Assembly: GCF_000760095.1 (NCBI RefSeq)
Contig: NZ_JNAR01000008.1
Coordinates: 1 to 49,363, forward strand
Source of the DNA: Prochlorococcus marinus str. MIT 9401
GTDB taxonomy: Bacteria > Cyanobacteriota > Cyanobacteriia > PCC-6307 > Cyanobiaceae
Reading direction: 5' to 3'
DNA: 49,363 nucleotides
Shown: piece by piece, positions 8,324 to 17,001 of the stretch
How positions within the stretch are numbered: the first letter of the stretch is position 1
Layout: each line of letters opens with the position of its first letter
Notes under the pieces: generated by a model
Seen by the model: the letters and a program-made list of their open reading frames with translations, nothing else
Told to the model about the DNA's origin: nothing
Database searches by the model: none
Made by a program: the position numbers and the translations under genes

Positions 8324-8950
8324 TTAATTATTTGGATTAGAAACTTTATCTTTATTTTCATTGGATTCAGGTCTCATCCAATCATAAACTTCTTCAGGTA
8401 ATTTACCAACTCTCGTATCGGAAGCTGGGATTTCATGTGGGTCCATGACTCCTTTAGGAAGATAAGCAAGTTCTCTTAAAGGTTTTACTGAAGGATCTGT
8501 TGTTACGTTTGTAGGTAGTCTACCAAGTGCAACGTTATCGAAGTTTAGATTGTGTCTGTCAAAGGAAGCTAACTCATATTCTTCGGTCATTGATAGACAA
8601 TTAGTTGGACAGTATTCAACACAATTTCCGCAAAATATACATACTCCAAAGTCAATTGAATAATTTCTAAGTTCTTTTTTTTTGGTTTCTTTATTCATCA
8701 CCCAATCAACTACTGGTAGATTTATGGGACAAACTCTTACGCAAACTTCACAAGCAATACATTTATCGAATTCATAATGTATCCTTCCTCTATATCTTTC
8801 AGAAGGTATTAATTTTTCATAGGGATATTGGACTGTAACAGGTCTTCTTCGAAGATGATCAAACGTTACAGATAGGCCATTGTATAAATATTTGCCAGCA
8901 TTAAATGCCTCCTTAATATAGCTATTAATTTGTTGAAGGAAATTTTTCAT
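8324..8950 (-). CDS. ndhI: NAD(P)H-quinone oxidoreductase subunit I, ferredoxin-type (NdhI)
   Basis: Iron-sulfur subunit in the peripheral arm of NDH-1 that relays electrons through two [4Fe-4S] clusters. Both Cys motifs are intact: [12 protein letters not shown] with Cys64, 67, 70 and 74, and [12 protein letters not shown] with Cys104, 107, 110 and 114. The N-terminal amphipathic segment ([20 protein letters not shown]) anchors it to the membrane arm. At 208 residues it has the usual cyanobacterial length, including the C-terminal extension with [14 protein letters not shown]. It follows ndhA by 68 bp, a gap that holds a strong hairpin listed separately. Confidence 0.96.
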   Translation of the reverse strand: MKNFLQQINSYIKEAFNAGKYLYNGLSVTFDHLRRRPVTVQYPYEKLIPSERYRGRIHYEFDKCIACEVCVRVCPINLPVVDWVMNKETKKKELRNYSIDFGVCIFCGNCVEYCPTNCLSMTEEYELASFDRHNLNFDNVALGRLPTNVTTDPSVKPLRELAYLPKGVMDPHEIPASDTRVGKLPEEVYDWMRPESNENKDKVSNPNN

Positions 8951-8992
8951 TTTGAAGAATTTACTCAGTTATTTTATTTTAGTGGATTAATT

Positions 8993-9022
8993 TTAAATTT
9001 AAGTATTTTTACTTAAATTTAA
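8993..9022 (-). other. Perfect 13-bp hairpin at the ndhA stop codon
   Basis: The arms at 8993-9005 and 9010-9022 are exact reverse complements with a TTTT loop on the plus strand (AAAA in the minus-strand RNA). The stem includes the ndhA stop codon (9019-9021). No U-run follows on either strand, so it is more likely an mRNA processing or stability element within the ndhA-ndhI transcript than a terminator. Confidence 0.7.
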
Positions 9023-10137
9023 CCACCAAAGAATTGGGGAAAAGCAAGTTTTAATCCTGCAGTTATCAAAAGATTAGCAAGAGAAATTGGAAGAAGAAAC
9101 TTCCAACCAAGATCTAAAAGTTGATCTATTCTTACTCTAGGGGTTGTCCAACGTAATAATATTGCAATGAAAACTAAAAGATATGCCTTCAATACAGTCA
9201 TTGCAATTCCAATTGATGCAGTGAAAACCTGTATGAGGGGCGCATTAACAGGTAAATTCAGAAACTTAGCTATTAATTCAACTGGAATAGGAAAACCCCA
9301 TCCTCCCAAATAAAGTATTGATACTAATAATGCTGAAAGTATTAAATTGATGTAACTACCAAGATAGAACAAAGCGAATTTCATCCCTGCATATTCAGTT
9401 TGATATCCTGCAACTAATTCTTCTTCAGCTTCAGGTAAGTCAAATGGAAGTCTTTCACATTCTGCAAGAGCACAAATCCAAAAGACTATAAAACCAACTG
9501 GTTGCCTCCAAATATTCCAACTTAAGATTCCCGCACCGCTTTGTTGGTTAACAATGTCAATAGTACTTAGAGAATTTGTCATTAGTACGATAGCCAGTAC
9601 AGATAAAGCCAAAGGTATTTCGTAACTAATAGATTGAGCTGCTGCTCTTAATCCACCTAATAATGAATATTTATTATTTGATGCATATCCGCTCATAAGA
9701 AGTCCAATTGGCTGGATACTGCTTAAAGCGATCCATAAGAAAATTCCAATACCAACATTACTTATTAAGAGGTTTTGACCAAAAGGGACAATTAGCCAGG
9801 ATAGAATCACTGGGACAAGAACTAAAATAGGCCCTGCAGTGAAGAGAATACCGTCAGCTTTGGCGGGAATAATGTCCTCTTTCACAAGTAGCTTAAGACC
9901 ATCTGCAATTGGTTGGAGTACTCCAAGCGCACCTGCATATTCGGGGCCTATTCTTTGTTGAGCAGCAGCAGATATTTTTCTTTCAAGCCAAACTGTTACT
10001 AAAACTCCAACAACTGCTGCTACTAATACCAAAAGCATAGGTAGAGGGAGCCAAATTATATGAGCGATCTCACTAGAAAGGCCGAAACCTTTTAAGAATT
10101 CATTAAAACTATATTCGAGATCTAAACCGTATTCCAA
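9019..10137 (-). CDS. ndhA: NAD(P)H-quinone oxidoreductase subunit 1 (NdhA)
   Basis: Membrane subunit H/1 of NDH-1 that forms the quinone-access region at the junction with the peripheral arm. The 372-residue protein has about eight transmembrane helices and the family signatures [18 protein letters not shown] (about residues 51-68) and [20 protein letters not shown] (about 222-241), whose acidic residues are conserved in all complex I homologues. It heads the ndhA-I-G-E run and lies 78 bp downstream of citrate synthase. The stop codon is inside a perfect hairpin. ATG start, full length. Confidence 0.96.
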   Translation of the reverse strand: MEYGLDLEYSFNEFLKGFGLSSEIAHIIWLPLPMLLVLVAAVVGVLVTVWLERKISAAAQQRIGPEYAGALGVLQPIADGLKLLVKEDIIPAKADGILFTAGPILVLVPVILSWLIVPFGQNLLISNVGIGIFLWIALSSIQPIGLLMSGYASNNKYSLLGGLRAAAQSISYEIPLALSVLAIVLMTNSLSTIDIVNQQSGAGILSWNIWRQPVGFIVFWICALAECERLPFDLPEAEEELVAGYQTEYAGMKFALFYLGSYINLILSALLVSILYLGGWGFPIPVELIAKFLNLPVNAPLIQVFTASIGIAMTVLKAYLLVFIAILLRWTTPRVRIDQLLDLGWKFLLPISLANLLITAGLKLAFPQFFGG

Positions 10138-10215
10138 AGTTTTTTAAGTTATTTACTTAATAGATTAACTCTTCGTAAACGATATGTGTGTTTTTTTTTG
10201 GAAAAGCTGCAAATA

Positions 10216-11361
10216 TTACTCTCTATTTTCTAAGATAATCCAATCTCTAGGTGCCGAACCTGTATAGATTTGCGATGGTCTAAAAATTCTATTTGCTCCA
10301 AGTTGCTCTCTCCAATGCGCTAACCAACCAGCCACTCGTGATATAGCAAAAATTGGAGTAAATAAATCACGAGGAATACCAAGTTTTCTATAGACAAGAC
10401 CAGAATAAAAATCCACGTTAGGGAATATACCCTTAGGTCCAAGTCTTGGTATCGCCTCTGCCTCAAGTGATTTAGCAACTTCATACATTTCATCTGCTCC
10501 AAATCTAATAAAAAGCTCTTCGGCTAGTTTTTGAAGAATTATTGCTCTTGGATCTTTAACTTTATATTCTCTGTGGCCGAAGCCCATTATCTTACGTTTA
10601 TTTTTTATTGCATTATCTAAAAAAGACCCAGCATTTTCAGGGGTTTTAATATCTTCTAACATTGCGATCACATCTTCATTTGCTCCTCCATGCAGAGGGC
10701 CAGCCAGGGTTCCTACTGCAGAGGCGATAACAGCATATGGGTCTGTAAGAGTACTTGCAGTAACTCTAGCGCTAAATGTACTTGCGTTTAAACTATGTTC
10801 GGCATGTAGAATTAGACACCTATCAAAAACTTTTGCAGCTATAGGATCTTGTTCTTTTTCAGTCAGCATGTAAAGAAAATTTGATGAGTAAGTTAAATCA
10901 TCTCTTGGTTGAATTGGGTCTTGCCCTTTTCTAATAAGTTGAAATGCAGCAATCATTGTGGGTATTTTTGCTATAAGTCTTATGACTGCGTTGTAGATGT
11001 AATTAGGATCATCTATTGCCCTACGCGAATAGAAGAGTCCTAAAGAAGCTGCACTAGACTGAAGAGCATCCATAGGATGACCTGTCGCAGGGAAACATTT
11101 CATCATATCTCTGACTCTAAAACTTAATCTTCGATGCATCTGAACTTCTTGTTCAAAATCTCTTAGTTGAATAGCCGTGGGTAATTCGCCCCAAATCAAT
11201 AGGTAAGCAGTTTCTAAAAAACTGCTTTTTTTGGATAGTTCCTCAATGGAGTACCCCCTATATAGTAATTTACCTTTGTTGCCGTCAATATCACAGATGG
11301 ATGAATTAGTAACTGGGACACCTTCTAAGCCTGGTTTTAAAACAAGTTTCTTACTATCCAA
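10216..11361 (-). CDS. gltA: Citrate synthase
   Basis: Condenses acetyl-CoA and oxaloacetate to citrate, the entry step of the oxidative TCA branch that supplies 2-oxoglutarate for ammonium assimilation. Catalytic residues are visible: His224 in GPLHGGANED, His263 in GFGHREYKV and Asp317 in FPNVDFYSG. The motif HAEHSLNASTFSARV (about 186-200) is also typical. At 381 residues it belongs to the shorter bacterial class. It lies between a DUF3352-like gene 124 bp upstream and ndhA downstream on the same strand. The 2-methylcitrate synthase subfamily is similar in sequence, but no propionate genes lie nearby. Confidence 0.92.
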   Translation of the reverse strand: MDSKKLVLKPGLEGVPVTNSSICDIDGNKGKLLYRGYSIEELSKKSSFLETAYLLIWGELPTAIQLRDFEQEVQMHRRLSFRVRDMMKCFPATGHPMDALQSSAASLGLFYSRRAIDDPNYIYNAVIRLIAKIPTMIAAFQLIRKGQDPIQPRDDLTYSSNFLYMLTEKEQDPIAAKVFDRCLILHAEHSLNASTFSARVTASTLTDPYAVIASAVGTLAGPLHGGANEDVIAMLEDIKTPENAGSFLDNAIKNKRKIMGFGHREYKVKDPRAIILQKLAEELFIRFGADEMYEVAKSLEAEAIPRLGPKGIFPNVDFYSGLVYRKLGIPRDLFTPIFAISRVAGWLAHWREQLGANRIFRPSQIYTGSAPRDWIILENRE

Positions 11362-11377
11362 TTGCTTAATTCAATAT

Positions 11378-11405
11378 CAAATACTTATAGATTAAAGATA
11401 GTCAA
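11378..11405 (-). promoter_or_regulatory. Weak candidate promoter for citrate synthase
   Basis: Read on the minus strand, TTGACT (11405-11400) is followed after 16 bp by TATTTG (11383-11378), just upstream of the gltA ATG at 11361. The -35 match is good and the -10 is imperfect. The rest of the 124-bp gap is A+T-rich and holds a short TTCAAA-N8-TTTGAA repeat (11447-11466). Confidence 0.28.
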
Positions 11406-11485
11406 ATAATTTTTAATTAACCACAAGTTATCAACTTCATAAAAATTTCAAATGATTGTCTTTGAAGCTTATTTGAATAACTTTA

Positions 11486-12946
11486 TTAATGTATTTTTAA
11501 ACTTGTTTCTGTGTAGAGAATTGGATTTTTTTCTGGAATAGATTGACTTATGATTTCTAGATATTCTTCATTTGATATTTTTAAAATATTTTTAATGAGG
11601 AAATTAAGATCTTCCAAATCAGGTAAATATCTGATTTTATTGGAAGTTTCATCTTTGATATTAACTTTTGCATAAAGGAAAGTAGATTTCTCTTTATTAC
11701 TTTTTAGGTTGAAAAATTTTTTTGAGATTTTTTCTAGTTTTTTACTATCTATTAAAAAATTACTAATGAATTGCAAACCTCTTGACTCTATTGAATAGAT
11801 ATTGTCAAAAGTTAATTGTTGTATTGCATCATTTTTTTCTTCAAGAATATCTTTGGAATATATTGAGTAAATATCTTCATTCTGCTGCAAAGTATATTTG
11901 TTGAAATCTTTTAGTTTTTTTAAATCACTTAAATCAAATTGATTTTCAGCATTCTTTTCAAATGTAAAAAGCCAATCTTTTTTTGAATTGATAATTAAAA
12001 TGTTTTGATTTGTATTTTGGTTGAAATCTTCAAGAAAACTTAGTTCAAAATTGTTTATAAAAGGTTTAAGATATTTTTCAAAATTTTTAATTTCACTAAA
12101 AATTGAAACTTGAGGGTTATCTTTATTCGTATTTTCTTTATTTATAAACTTATCATAAGCAAGAATATCAATATTCTTTTTATTATTTAGTAAATATGAT
12201 TTTAAAATTAGATGTTTATTTTTTAAGTCAAATGTTGTAGCTACAATATCCTCATTTTTCTCAGTAAAAATTTCTTTATCAAAAAATATACTGTCTCCAA
12301 ATTTCTTTGTGAATAAAATATTTTTTTGATTTTTGAGTCCAAAAAGTTCTCCTTCATATTGAAATTTTTTTTCTTTAAAATCATTACTAGGGTTAATAAT
12401 ATTCTTGATCAATGTTTTTTCTGATGAAGCAATTATATAGTTATCATTGGTTCGGTATATAAAGTTAAGGAAATTTATTTTGTTTTCTCTATTAATTGAA
12501 ATTATTTCATCAATCTGATCAATTTTATTAGGCAAATTTAATAAATCATCTATTGTTTTTTCTGGCTTAATTTTAAAAACTATCAAAATATCATCTTTAA
12601 GCTTTTTATTATTTTCAAAAGTTGAGATTATAATTTCATTATCATAGATATCTTCTAATTTATTGTTGCCTAGATCTATACCTAAGTAATCTAATATAGA
12701 GTCTTTTATTAAAACAAATTTATCTTGACTTATTCGATTTTTTACTTTTTCATTATTATTAAAAATATTAAAATTATCTAAACTTGAAATAAATAATAAT
12801 TTATTTTTTTCAGGTATGTATTTTAGGATATTTAGTTGCTCAATACTTGTACTTTGCTCCTTATTTTTATTAATATAAACTTTTTTAAAACCCAAAAAAA
12901 GTAATAAAGATAATAACAGTATTATTGCTACTACTCTAAATTTCAT
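11486..12946 (-). CDS. Membrane-anchored DUF3352-like protein of unknown function
   Basis: The product is about 486 residues if the ATG at 12946 is used; a TTG two codons earlier (12952) is also possible. A hydrophobic N-terminal helix (VVAIILLLSLLLFLGF, roughly residues 5-20) with Lys on its cytoplasmic side and no clear cleavage site suggests a signal anchor. The rest is soluble and very rich in Lys, Asn and Ile. The segment LKYIPEKNKLLFISSLDNF resembles the start of the cyanobacterial DUF3352 domain, with later repeats of ...KNILFTKKF and similar strands. I recognise no catalytic motif. It is divergent from the rhodanese gene and precedes citrate synthase by 124 bp. Family placement is moderately sure and the function is unknown. 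Confidence 0.65.
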   Translation of the reverse strand: MKFRVVAIILLLSLLLFLGFKKVYINKNKEQSTSIEQLNILKYIPEKNKLLFISSLDNFNIFNNNEKVKNRISQDKFVLIKDSILDYLGIDLGNNKLEDIYDNEIIISTFENNKKLKDDILIVFKIKPEKTIDDLLNLPNKIDQIDEIISINRENKINFLNFIYRTNDNYIIASSEKTLIKNIINPSNDFKEKKFQYEGELFGLKNQKNILFTKKFGDSIFFDKEIFTEKNEDIVATTFDLKNKHLILKSYLLNNKKNIDILAYDKFINKENTNKDNPQVSIFSEIKNFEKYLKPFINNFELSFLEDFNQNTNQNILIINSKKDWLFTFEKNAENQFDLSDLKKLKDFNKYTLQQNEDIYSIYSKDILEEKNDAIQQLTFDNIYSIESRGLQFISNFLIDSKKLEKISKKFFNLKSNKEKSTFLYAKVNIKDETSNKIRYLPDLEDLNFLIKNILKISNEEYLEIISQSIPEKNPILYTETSLKIH

Positions 12947-13035
12947 TATCAATGTTTATTTTTATTTTTAACAATAAACTTTCTACTGCAACTTAATTTA
13001 TTAAATTGTAAATAACACATAATTTATCCTACAAA

Positions 13036-13386
13036 TTGGGAAGTTATCCTAAATCTATAAATGCTTCTAGTCTCAATGATTGGTTTAATTCTGAGAAAGA
13101 AGATCCAGTCTTGATTGATGTAAGAGAACAGTCAGAGCTTGAAATAGCTCGTTTCTCAAAACAATTTTTACATATACCAATTAGTAAAGTCACATCTGAA
13201 TATGTTAAAGAAATATTTGCAAGTTTATTAGATAGAGAAATTGTAGTTGCGTGTCATGCAGGAATCAGAAGTTATAACTTTTCTCAATGGTGCTTGGATA
13301 ATAATATTGTGAGCGAAATATGGAATTTAGAGGAGGGTATTGATGGATGGAGTAAATATATTGACCCATCGATTCCAAGGTACTGA
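13036..13386 (+). CDS. Rhodanese-like single-domain sulfurtransferase family protein
   Basis: A 116-residue single rhodanese domain: the first motif PVLIDVREQSELEIARF (about residues 25-41) and the active-site loop VVACHAGIRSYNFSQWC, whose Cys74 is the expected persulfide-forming residue, are both present. It ends with the typical helix segment IWNLEEGIDGWSKYID. Such proteins carry sulfur or, in some cases, serve regulatory roles; the substrate here is unknown. It starts at a TTG (13036), as no ATG is available in frame before the first strand. Its stop codon directly abuts the trpB stop (13387), so the two convergent genes share no spacer. Confidence 0.85.
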   Translation: MGSYPKSINASSLNDWFNSEKEDPVLIDVREQSELEIARFSKQFLHIPISKVTSEYVKEIFASLLDREIVVACHAGIRSYNFSQWCLDNNIVSEIWNLEEGIDGWSKYIDPSIPRY

Positions 13387-14631
13387 TTAAATATCTAATA
13401 AAGATGCAACAGTATTAACATCTTTGTCTCCTCTGCCAGAGCAATTGATAACTATATGAGTATCTTTTTCAAGAGTAGGGCATAATTTATCTAACCAAGC
13501 AAAGGCATGGGAAGTTTCAAGTGCAGGTATAATTCCCTCTAATTCACTTACCAGTCTTAAAGCATCTAATGCTTCTTGATCTGTAACTGACCCATACTCT
13601 GCTCTACCTATATCTTTTAAATGGCTATGTTCAGGACCTACTCCAGGGTAATCTAAACCTGCACTTATTGAGTGAGCTTCTTGCACTTGACCATTATTAT
13701 CTTGTAAGAGAAGACTCATTGATCCATGCAAAATTCCAACTGAACCTTTAGTGATAGTGGCAGCATGTTTGTCAGTATCAACTCCGCTTCCTGCGGCTTC
13801 AACTCCAATAAGACGCACAGAAGTTTCTTTAACAAAAGGATGGAAAAGCCCCATTGCATTTGATCCCCCACCTACACAAGCAAGCAAAATATCGGGAAAA
13901 GATCCAAATGATTCCAAACATTGTTTTTTAGTTTCTTCACCTATAACTGCATGAAAATCTCGCACAATCTTTGGAAAAGGGTGTGGACCTGCAACAGATC
14001 CTAAAATGTAGTGTGTGGTTTCAACATTAGAAACCCAATCTCTAATGGCTTCACTAGTGGCATCCTTAAGTGTTGCAGTTCCAGAATTTACAACTTTAAC
14101 TTCAGCTCCTAGAAGTTTCATTCTGAAAACGTTAAGGGATTGCCTTTTCATGTCTTCAGCACCCATGTAAATAATACATTTCAAGCCAAATCTCGCACAA
14201 ACAGTAGCAGTAGCAACTCCATGCTGACCTGCTCCAGTTTCTGCAATTATTCTTTTTTTGCCCATTCTTATTGCCAGTAATGCTTGTCCAAGGGCATTAT
14301 TAATTTTGTGAGCCCCAGTATGATTTAAATCTTCTCTTTTAAGCCATATTCTAGGAGTTGCTTGTTTAGTTTTATAATGTTCAGTAAGTCTTTTGGCTTC
14401 ATAAAGTGGTGTTTCTCTTCCTACATAAGTCTTAAGTAGATGATTTAATTCTTCTACAAAAAGTTTATCTTTCCATGCATTAGATGCAGCTGTTTCAAGC
14501 TCAAAAAGAGCAGGCATTAGCGTTTCAGGAACATATTGACCACCATATTTTCCAAATCTTCCCTCTTTGGAGGGTTGATTTAAATCGTCATTTTTATAGT
14601 TTTGATCATTGCGAGAAAATGTACTTACCAC
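13387..14631 (-). CDS. trpB: Tryptophan synthase beta chain
   Basis: PLP enzyme that joins indole and serine to make tryptophan. The PLP lysine is Lys109 in [13 protein letters not shown], and the phosphate-binding GGGSNAMG loop is at about residues 248-255. The N-terminal [17 protein letters not shown] is the standard TrpB1 start region, preceded by about 25 variable residues. At 414 residues it is full length. It is divergent from the SUI1-like gene (48-bp gap) and abuts the convergent rhodanese gene with no space. trpA is not adjacent, consistent with the scattered trp genes of cyanobacteria. Confidence 0.97.
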   Translation of the reverse strand: MVSTFSRNDQNYKNDDLNQPSKEGRFGKYGGQYVPETLMPALFELETAASNAWKDKLFVEELNHLLKTYVGRETPLYEAKRLTEHYKTKQATPRIWLKREDLNHTGAHKINNALGQALLAIRMGKKRIIAETGAGQHGVATATVCARFGLKCIIYMGAEDMKRQSLNVFRMKLLGAEVKVVNSGTATLKDATSEAIRDWVSNVETTHYILGSVAGPHPFPKIVRDFHAVIGEETKKQCLESFGSFPDILLACVGGGSNAMGLFHPFVKETSVRLIGVEAAGSGVDTDKHAATITKGSVGILHGSMSLLLQDNNGQVQEAHSISAGLDYPGVGPEHSHLKDIGRAEYGSVTDQEALDALRLVSELEGIIPALETSHAFAWLDKLCPTLEKDTHIVINCSGRGDKDVNTVASLLDI

Positions 14632-14666
14632 TTTTTCTATAGAATAAGTATTAACTAACTATAGAT

Positions 14667-14672
14667 TATATT
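14667..14672 (+). promoter_or_regulatory. Candidate -10 box of the SUI1-like gene
   Basis: TATATT within AGATTATATTT lies only 7 nt before the ATG at 14680, so the transcript would be leaderless or nearly so. The same AGATTATA core precedes pgk and prfB. Confidence 0.3.
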
Positions 14673-14679
14673 TAAAATA

Positions 14680-14991
14680 ATGGGAAAAGGGAATTGGATA
14701 GAATTTGATAATCAAGAAAAAAAATCTGAAGAAGTAGCCAAGGTAGATACTGTTAATAAAAGATCAAAAATAAATATTTCAAAACAAAAAAAAGGTAAAA
14801 AGGGAAAGACTGTAACTTTAATTAGAGGTTTAGGCACTGAGGATGAAATCTTATTAAAAGAATTACTAAAAAAAATTAAAGTTTTTTGTGGGACTGGTGG
14901 AACATTGATTGATAGAAATATCCAGTTACAGGGTGATATGGTATCGAAATCAATTGAGTTTCTTCGTAAAGAAGGATTTCATAATTTATGA
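14680..14991 (+). CDS. SUI1/eIF1-like translation factor
   Basis: A 103-residue protein whose C-terminal two thirds (about residues 40-103) form the SUI1/eIF1 fold: KKGKTVTLIRGLGTEDEILL, then KIKVFCGTGGTLIDRNIQLQ, with the conserved GTGG and IQLQGD segment. The N-terminal 40 residues are Lys/Glu-rich and probably disordered. Bacterial SUI1 proteins (YciH type) are related to the eukaryotic start-codon-selection factor eIF1, but their role in bacteria is not settled. It lies 48 bp from divergent trpB and 30 bp before cysC on the same strand. Confidence 0.9.
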   Translation: MGKGNWIEFDNQEKKSEEVAKVDTVNKRSKINISKQKKGKKGKTVTLIRGLGTEDEILLKELLKKIKVFCGTGGTLIDRNIQLQGDMVSKSIEFLRKEGFHNL

Positions 14992-15021
14992 AGCAAAGGT
15001 TAGGATAGGTTTTTAATTTTG

Positions 15022-15657
15022 ATGATGCAAAAAATGAAAGAACAAGATCAAACAAAGTCAACCAATATAAAGTGGCATAACTTAACTATTGACAGAGAAA
15101 AGTTAGAGAAAATGAGAGGTCATAAAGGTATGGTTATCTGGTTTACAGGTTTATCTGGTTCTGGTAAAAGTACTTTAGCCAACGCTTTAAATGAAATTTT
15201 ACACTTAGATGGTTTTTCAACTTATGTGTTGGATGGAGATAATATTAGACACGGTTTATGTAAAGATCTTGGTTTTTCGGATGAAGATAGAGAAGAAAAT
15301 ATAAGAAGAATTGGCGAAGTCGCGAATTTATTTATGAATGCTGGGATAATAACTATTACAGCTTTCGTTTCGCCATTTATTAGCGATAGAGATAAGGTGA
15401 GAAAAATTATTGGATCCAAGGATTTTATTGAAGTTTATTGTTCTGCTGATATCAAAGTTTGCGAAAATAGGGATACTAAAGGTCTTTATAAGAAAGCTCG
15501 TTTGGGTGAAATTAAGGAATTTACAGGGATTTCTAGTCCATATGAAGCTCCTCATAATCCCGAACTTGTTGTTGATACAGGTTCGTTAGATTTAAATGAT
15601 TCCGTTGAAAAAGTTATTAACTACCTTAAAAAAGAAAACCTTCTTGATAAGGTCTAA
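15022..15657 (+). CDS. cysC: Adenylylsulfate (APS) kinase
   Basis: Phosphorylates adenosine 5'-phosphosulfate to PAPS in sulfate activation. The Walker A motif GLSGSGKS is at residues 43-50. YVLDGDNIRHGLCKDLGFS and ENIRRIGEVANLF bind APS, and IEVYCSADIKVCENRDTKGL plus the lid motif (KARLGEIKEFTGISSPYEAP) are intact. The first codons are TTG-ATG-ATG (15019, 15022, 15025) and a further ATG lies at 15034; I use the first ATG. At about 211 residues it is a stand-alone CysC rather than a CysN-CysC fusion. It follows the SUI1-like gene and is convergent with purE (18-bp gap). Confidence 0.94.
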   Translation: MMQKMKEQDQTKSTNIKWHNLTIDREKLEKMRGHKGMVIWFTGLSGSGKSTLANALNEILHLDGFSTYVLDGDNIRHGLCKDLGFSDEDREENIRRIGEVANLFMNAGIITITAFVSPFISDRDKVRKIIGSKDFIEVYCSADIKVCENRDTKGLYKKARLGEIKEFTGISSPYEAPHNPELVVDTGSLDLNDSVEKVINYLKKENLLDKV

Positions 15658-15675
15658 TAGAAAAATATTAGTTTA

Positions 15676-16209
15676 TTAATTACGAAGATAATTGTCAGGT
15701 CCAATAGTTGATAACTTATTATTTTTATTTCTTACATTTGTATGTAGATTTTCTCTGAATTCTTTTAAATTTTTCTTTATGGACTCATCAAATAAACTGA
15801 TCATCTCTATTGCTAATAACCCAGCATTCTGTCCTCCATTAATTGCAACTGTTGCAACTGGAATTCCAGCGGGCATTTGAACGATTGATAAAAGAGAGTC
15901 AATTCCCTTCAGTGTCTTACTCTCTACTGGTACTCCAATTACAGGAATGCAAGTTATGGATGCTAGCATTCCAGGAAGATGAGCAGCACCACCAGCACCG
16001 GCAATTATTACTTTTATGTTTTCTGATTCTGCATTTTTTGCATATTCCATCATTTCGATAGGTGTACGATGAGCAGAAAGTATACAAACTTCAGTTTTTA
16101 TCCCAAATTCTCTTAAAATATCAACGGCTGGTTTTAATGTATTTAGATCTGAATCACTACCCATTACGACAGCAATTTTATAAATATCTTTAGAATTCAA
16201 TTCTGACAA
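15676..16209 (-). CDS. purE: N5-carboxyaminoimidazole ribonucleotide mutase (PurE)
   Basis: Purine biosynthesis enzyme that moves the carboxyl group from N5-CAIR to C4. The class I PurE signature MGSDSDLNTLKPA is at residues 16-28, with HRTP at 47-50 carrying the active-site His47, and the later AGGAAHLPGMLAS and PVIGVPVESK loops are intact. The start is a TTG at 16209; the frame is closed by a stop at 16219-16221 on the upstream side with no ATG between. At 177 residues the length is normal. It is divergent from chlM across an 89-bp gap containing a GC-rich inverted repeat. purK is not adjacent. Confidence 0.95.
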   Translation of the reverse strand: MSELNSKDIYKIAVVMGSDSDLNTLKPAVDILREFGIKTEVCILSAHRTPIEMMEYAKNAESENIKVIIAGAGGAAHLPGMLASITCIPVIGVPVESKTLKGIDSLLSIVQMPAGIPVATVAINGGQNAGLLAIEMISLFDESIKKNLKEFRENLHTNVRNKNNKLSTIGPDNYLRN

Positions 16210-16230
16210 AATAACAAATCAATTCTTTCC

Positions 16231-16259
16231 TATAATGGCGCGCAATTAATTTGGCGCCA
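16231..16259. promoter_or_regulatory. TATAAT box overlapping a GC-rich inverted repeat (chlM/purE)
   Basis: A perfect TATAAT (16231-16236, plus strand, towards chlM) shares its last base with the inverted repeat TGGCGC (16236-16241), 12-bp spacer, GCGCCA (16254-16259). Both arms are exact. This is one of the few GC-rich spots between genes in this A+T-rich window and sits where an operator or 5'-leader hairpin would act. Confidence 0.5.
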
Positions 16260-16298
16260 GTTAGTTAATATGAAATGAATAAATTTTCATAGAATATT

Positions 16299-17000
16299 AT
16301 GAAGTCAAATAAGATTATCGAAAAAAGTGAAGTCAGAGAGTATTTTAATGGAACTGGCTTTGAAAGATGGAATAAAATTTATAGCAAATCTGATGAAATT
16401 AATACAGTTCAGAAAAATATTAGGAAAGGACATCAAAAAACTGTAGATGATGTAATCTCATACATTAAAAATTATCCTGAACTAACAAAAAAAAGTTATT
16501 GTGATGCAGGCTGTGGTGTAGGAAGTCTTTCCATACCTTTACTAAGACTCGGTATAAAAGAACTGCAGATGAGCGATATTTCTTCTGAAATGATTAAAGA
16601 AACAAAAAAACGCATTCATGAATTGGGTTTGAATCAAGGTAAAGTTAAATATGAAGTCTGTGATCTCGAAAAATTAAAAGGATTATTTGATGTTGTAGTT
16701 TGTTTAGATGTATTTATTCATTATCCTCAACTGGTCGCAGAAGAAATGGTTCAACATTTATGTGATTTAAGTAAAGAAAAACTAATCGTTAGCTTTGCTC
16801 CTTATACTCCAGTTCTTGCTGTTCTAAAAAATATTGGAAAATTATTTCCGGGGCCAAGTAAAACTACAAGAGCATATACATTGAAAGAAAAGGGTATTAT
16901 TGATGCTGCTAAAAAAAGAGGATTTAAAGTTGTTAAAAAGAAATTAAATCAAGCTCCTTTTTATTTTTCAAAACTAATTGAATTCGAAAAAATTAAATAA
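16299..17000 (+). CDS. chlM: Magnesium protoporphyrin IX O-methyltransferase
   Basis: Transfers a methyl group from SAM to Mg-protoporphyrin IX, the second committed step of chlorophyll synthesis. The SAM-binding motif YCDAGCGVGSLSIPL is at residues 67-81. EVREYFNGTGFERWNKIYS at the N-terminus, VVCLDVFIHYPQ in the catalytic core and SFAPYTPVLAVLKNIGKLFP towards the C-terminus are typical of cyanobacterial ChlM. The 233-residue length is normal. The upstream gap holds the GC-rich inverted repeat and a TATAAT about 60 nt before the ATG, suggesting a structured leader. The 3' end is 1 bp from the convergent response-regulator gene. Confidence 0.94.
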   Translation: MKSNKIIEKSEVREYFNGTGFERWNKIYSKSDEINTVQKNIRKGHQKTVDDVISYIKNYPELTKKSYCDAGCGVGSLSIPLLRLGIKELQMSDISSEMIKETKKRIHELGLNQGKVKYEVCDLEKLKGLFDVVVCLDVFIHYPQLVAEEMVQHLCDLSKEKLIVSFAPYTPVLAVLKNIGKLFPGPSKTTRAYTLKEKGIIDAAKKRGFKVVKKKLNQAPFYFSKLIEFEKIK

Positions 17001-17001
17001 C

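Noticed and set aside
11428-11437. DnaA-box-like TTATCAAC near gltA
   Set aside because: Single imperfect match with no cluster, no dnaA or dnaN nearby, and such strings are common in A+T-rich DNA.
11447-11466. TTCAAA-N8-TTTGAA as a terminator for the DUF3352-like gene
   Set aside because: The stem is only 6 bp with a single G-C pair per side, and the following T-run is short; too weak to call, though it sits in the right place.
13010-13035. Extending the rhodanese gene upstream of TTG 13036
   Set aside because: The domain begins shortly after the TTG, and the preceding sequence is A+T-rich with no better start codon or protein-like reading.
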